Assembly: GCF_946463545.1 (NCBI RefSeq)
Contig: NZ_OX296583.1
Coordinates: 62,001 to 126,000 of the forward strand
DNA from: Methanothermococcus thermolithotrophicus DSM 2095
Lineage (GTDB): Archaea; AGJL01; Methanococci; Methanococcales; Methanococcaceae
Reading direction: 5' to 3'
Length of the DNA stretch: 64,000 nt
Positions within the stretch are counted from its first letter, which is position 1. Every line of letters starts with the position of its first letter. The notes beneath the pieces are model-generated. The model searched no databases and was not told where the DNA came from. It saw only the letters and a program-made list of their open reading frames with translations. Made by a program: the position numbers and the translations under genes. Below are positions 61,879-64,000 of this stretch, in pieces.

Positions 61879-63063
61879 ATGGATCTCGACAAATATGATG
61901 TTGTTATTGTAGGTGGCGGACCTGTTGGATGCATAACTGGGGAAAACATAAAAAATCATAAGGTTCTAATTATCGAAGAGCATCAAGAAATTGGTGTACC
62001 TTTACAGTGCGCGGGATTAATAAGTAAAAAAGGAGTTAAAGAACTTGGAAACCCAAAAGGTATGGTAAACAAAGTTAGGGGAGCATATATTTACTCAAAG
62101 AACAACAACCTAAAAGTAGGGAATGAAGAGATAAGAGCCTACGTATTTGAAAGAAAAGTTATGGATAAGGACATCGCGACTAGAGCATCAAAAAACACTG
62201 ATTTTTTATTAAAAGCATATGGAAAAATCAAAAATGGAAACAAATCTGAAGGATTACTCAGCAAAATGGGGGTTAAACACGGATACGAAAAAAAATATGA
62301 TTTATTGGTTTCCCATATGGGAAATAAGTACCACATATCTCCCGAAGTTATAGTTGGGGCCGATGGTGTAAGATCCACAATAGGGAAATCGTTGGGACTT
62401 GTGAGAAACAGGGAGATATTAGCCGGAGCTCAGCTTGAACTAGTAAATGTTAACATTGATGATGATTTTGTTTATGTTTTTTTTGATAGAAAATACAGTG
62501 AAAAGTTTTTTACTTGGATAATACCAATGGGAAAGGATAGAGTTAGAGTTGGACTATGTGACACTAAAAATGCCTATGAAAAACTCTTAAACTTCATTAA
62601 CAATCATCCTGTTGCAAGTGAAATGCTGAAAAATGCTGTTACAGTTGAGTTTTCTATAGGGGCTCTTCCCATAGGTTATTCAAAAACCGTAAGAAACAAC
62701 ACATTACTTGTTGGTGATGCAGCCGGACAAGTTAAGCCTTTAAGTGGCGGCGGTTTATACTATGGGGCAAAATGTGCAAAAATATGTGCAAAAATCATAG
62801 ATGAATGCCTATCGAATGATTATGACTTAGAATATTTGAAGAATTATGAAAAGCTCTGGAAAAGAGAAGTAGGTAAAGAGATAGATCATGGACTAACACT
62901 TAGAAAGATAATGAATAAAATGGATGACAACAAAATTGATAAAATCTTTAAATTTGTAAATGACAGTGAACTGATAGATTATATTAATGAAAAAGGAGAT
63001 ATGGACAGACCATCTACTGTTGTAAAGCATATATTCGATAGATTTATTTTTGGAAGTAATTGA
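61879..63063 (+). CDS. Geranylgeranyl reductase family FAD enzyme
   Basis: A 394-residue flavoprotein that likely saturates archaeal lipid prenyl chains or their precursors. Motifs are VVIVGGGPVGCITGENI (FAD), LQCAGLISKKGVKELG, GADGVRSTIGKSLGL, and LVGDAAGQVKPLSGGGLYYGAKCAKI. The start could be 61876 or 61879; the second gives usual spacing from AGGGAT. Ferredoxin or F420 could be the donor; not visible here. Confidence 0.82.
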   Translation: MDLDKYDVVIVGGGPVGCITGENIKNHKVLIIEEHQEIGVPLQCAGLISKKGVKELGNPKGMVNKVRGAYIYSKNNNLKVGNEEIRAYVFERKVMDKDIATRASKNTDFLLKAYGKIKNGNKSEGLLSKMGVKHGYEKKYDLLVSHMGNKYHISPEVIVGADGVRSTIGKSLGLVRNREILAGAQLELVNVNIDDDFVYVFFDRKYSEKFFTWIIPMGKDRVRVGLCDTKNAYEKLLNFINNHPVASEMLKNAVTVEFSIGALPIGYSKTVRNNTLLVGDAAGQVKPLSGGGLYYGAKCAKICAKIIDECLSNDYDLEYLKNYEKLWKREVGKEIDHGLTLRKIMNKMDDNKIDKIFKFVNDSELIDYINEKGDMDRPSTVVKHIFDRFIFGSN

Positions 63064-63194
63064 TTTGTTGTAATTATGATTATTATATGTGCATATGGTA
63101 AAATCTGATAGTATATATCAACACATCAATTAAAAATTTTTATATATTCTCAAATCCGAATATTACTAGATATAAAAATCGCGGGGATGATATC

Positions 63195-64000
63195 GTGGGT
63201 TTTTTAGATTCCATTACATCTATTTTCAAAAAATCGCCTAAGGTTCACTATGCAAAATCCCAAACCGTGGATTTACTGGAGTTAAACAGAAATCCATACT
63301 ATATTGTGGCATCGGTTGAATTGGGGAATACTACAACAAAATCCATTATAACTGGAACCAATATGGAAACCGGAAAAACCTGCATAATAAGTAAGGAAGT
63401 AAAGATGACTAGGGATGTTAGGCCACCTAAGAAAGGGGAGAAGGTCTTTGGAAAAACCCTTTGGGGAGTAGAATTAACCAAAGAAGCAGTTTCCGACATG
63501 GTAAAGGATGTTTTACTTGGTGCACTTAAAAACGGAAACTTAACAATTGACGATTTGCACTTTGTAGTAAGAAGTACAGGTGTTACAGCAGGTTTTGCAT
63601 CTCCTGAAGAAGTTAGTGCAATGATTATAGCCTTAGCAGACGGGTGTTTAAAGGCAGGAGTTCCCCCTTCAAAAATGGCTCCAGCAATGTCAAAAAATCA
63701 GCTCCCAAAGCCTTTTGACGAATACAGCTTGATGGACAAAATAATTTTTGATGGAGCTGTTACAGGAGTTGTTCCACCAACTGGAAAAGAAGTCGTTGCG
63801 AATGAGATGGAAGGGGAATTGGTTACAGCAGGTATAAAAGTTGGTAGTAAATGGACAGAAGTGGACTTTAGAAACCCATGTATAAGTATTGACTTTGGTA
63901 CAACACTTGCAGGTAGGATTACAGATGACTCAGAACCTTACGCAAAAGTTGTTGGAAATTTATGCGGTTTAGCTGGGGCAATTGCTGATAGTGTTGTAAA
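63195..64000 (+). CDS. Methanogenesis marker protein 14 (runs off the right edge)
   Basis: 268 residues are visible. The sequence VASVELGNTTTKSIITGTNMETGKT, with GVTAGFASPEEVSAMIIALADGC, and CISIDFGTTLAGRITDD, fits marker protein 14, an ASKHA-like protein found only in methanogens, whose role is not established but may be cofactor-related activation. The GTG start follows GGGGATGATATC. It starts about 130 nt after the reductase gene. Confidence 0.85.
   Translation, partial: MGFLDSITSIFKKSPKVHYAKSQTVDLLELNRNPYYIVASVELGNTTTKSIITGTNMETGKTCIISKEVKMTRDVRPPKKGEKVFGKTLWGVELTKEAVSDMVKDVLLGALKNGNLTIDDLHFVVRSTGVTAGFASPEEVSAMIIALADGCLKAGVPPSKMAPAMSKNQLPKPFDEYSLMDKIIFDGAVTGVVPPTGKEVVANEMEGELVTAGIKVGSKWTEVDFRNPCISIDFGTTLAGRITDDSEPYAKVVGNLCGLAGAIADSVV

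Overview
The window reads as a chromosomal segment of a hydrogenotrophic, probably thermophilic methanogen of the order Methanococcales (Methanothermococcus/Methanotorris/Methanocaldococcus type). The grounds are an AT-rich genome, GGTGAT-type ribosome binding sites about 3-4 nt before most starts, the tungsten-type formylmethanofuran dehydrogenase operon (fwd, with fwdB absent, as in Methanococcales), methanogenesis marker protein 14, the methanogen-type seryl-tRNA synthetase, Sep-tRNA:Cys-tRNA synthase, F420 (cofG) and coenzyme B (aksF) genes, and a DTD2-type D-aminoacyl-tRNA deacylase. The species is an inference; I have no database match.

Layout. 0-8.9 kb: topoisomerase VI B (cut by the left edge), dtdA, larB, a DUF2226/roadblock pair, a C/D-box guide RNA lying outside any ORF, a COG1361 surface protein facing a MacB/LolD-like ABC exporter, and hemC. 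8.9-10.3 kb: a decayed CRISPR locus whose leader resembles that of the main array and whose repeats are split by palindromic DNA; a cupin gene sits inside it. 10.3-16.4 kb: cofG, nadC, rnp2, serS and aksF, separated by palindromic repeat clusters. 16.4-28.8 kb: a complete type I-B CRISPR-Cas locus (cas8b-cas7-cas5-cas3-cas6 leftward; cas1-cas2-cas4 rightward) and an array of 45 intact repeats with a 46th split by an insertion. 28.9-31.7 kb: a wreckage zone with a frameshifted PH-like membrane protein, a tyrosine recombinase, a GNAT pseudogene and a HicB remnant. 31.7-37 kb: a solute-binding protein without signal peptide, an OpuC-type compatible-solute ABC transporter, and an ABC permease pseudogene. 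37-46 kb: DUF364, CBS-domain proteins, queD-like and the fwd operon with an HTH-ferredoxin protein at its head. 46-56 kb: cofactor genes (ThiF-like, nadA, pscS, larE-bioB, UPF0280, moaE-moeB, a PP-loop ATPase, fdhD). 56-64 kb: an ABC permease remnant next to a small secreted-peptide locus, a HAD phosphatase, a nucleotidyltransferase, FUN14, a lipoprotein, cbiE, a geranylgeranyl reductase, and methanogenesis marker 14 (cut by the right edge).

How it fits together. Several genes serve C1 reduction on tungsten/molybdenum pterin enzymes (fwd, moaE, moeB-like, fdhD) and supply cofactors for methanogenesis (cofG, aksF, cbiE, hemC). nadA and nadC lie in the same window and together make nicotinate mononucleotide. 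Sulfur-inserting enzymes (larE, bioB, the PP-loop ATPase, pscS) are prominent. No tRNA or rRNA gene was recognised.

The most unusual signals are: (1) palindromic repeats that split CRISPR repeats at one fixed internal position in at least three places; (2) a repeat-like fragment between cas7 and cas5; (3) a C/D-box sRNA whose guide matches the 23S peptidyl-transferase loop; (4) the same palindromic repeats inside reading frames (hemC, aksF, fdhD); (5) strong over-representation of the hexamer GAGCTC; (6) a translationally coupled larE-bioB pair in which BioB lacks a canonical cluster ligand.
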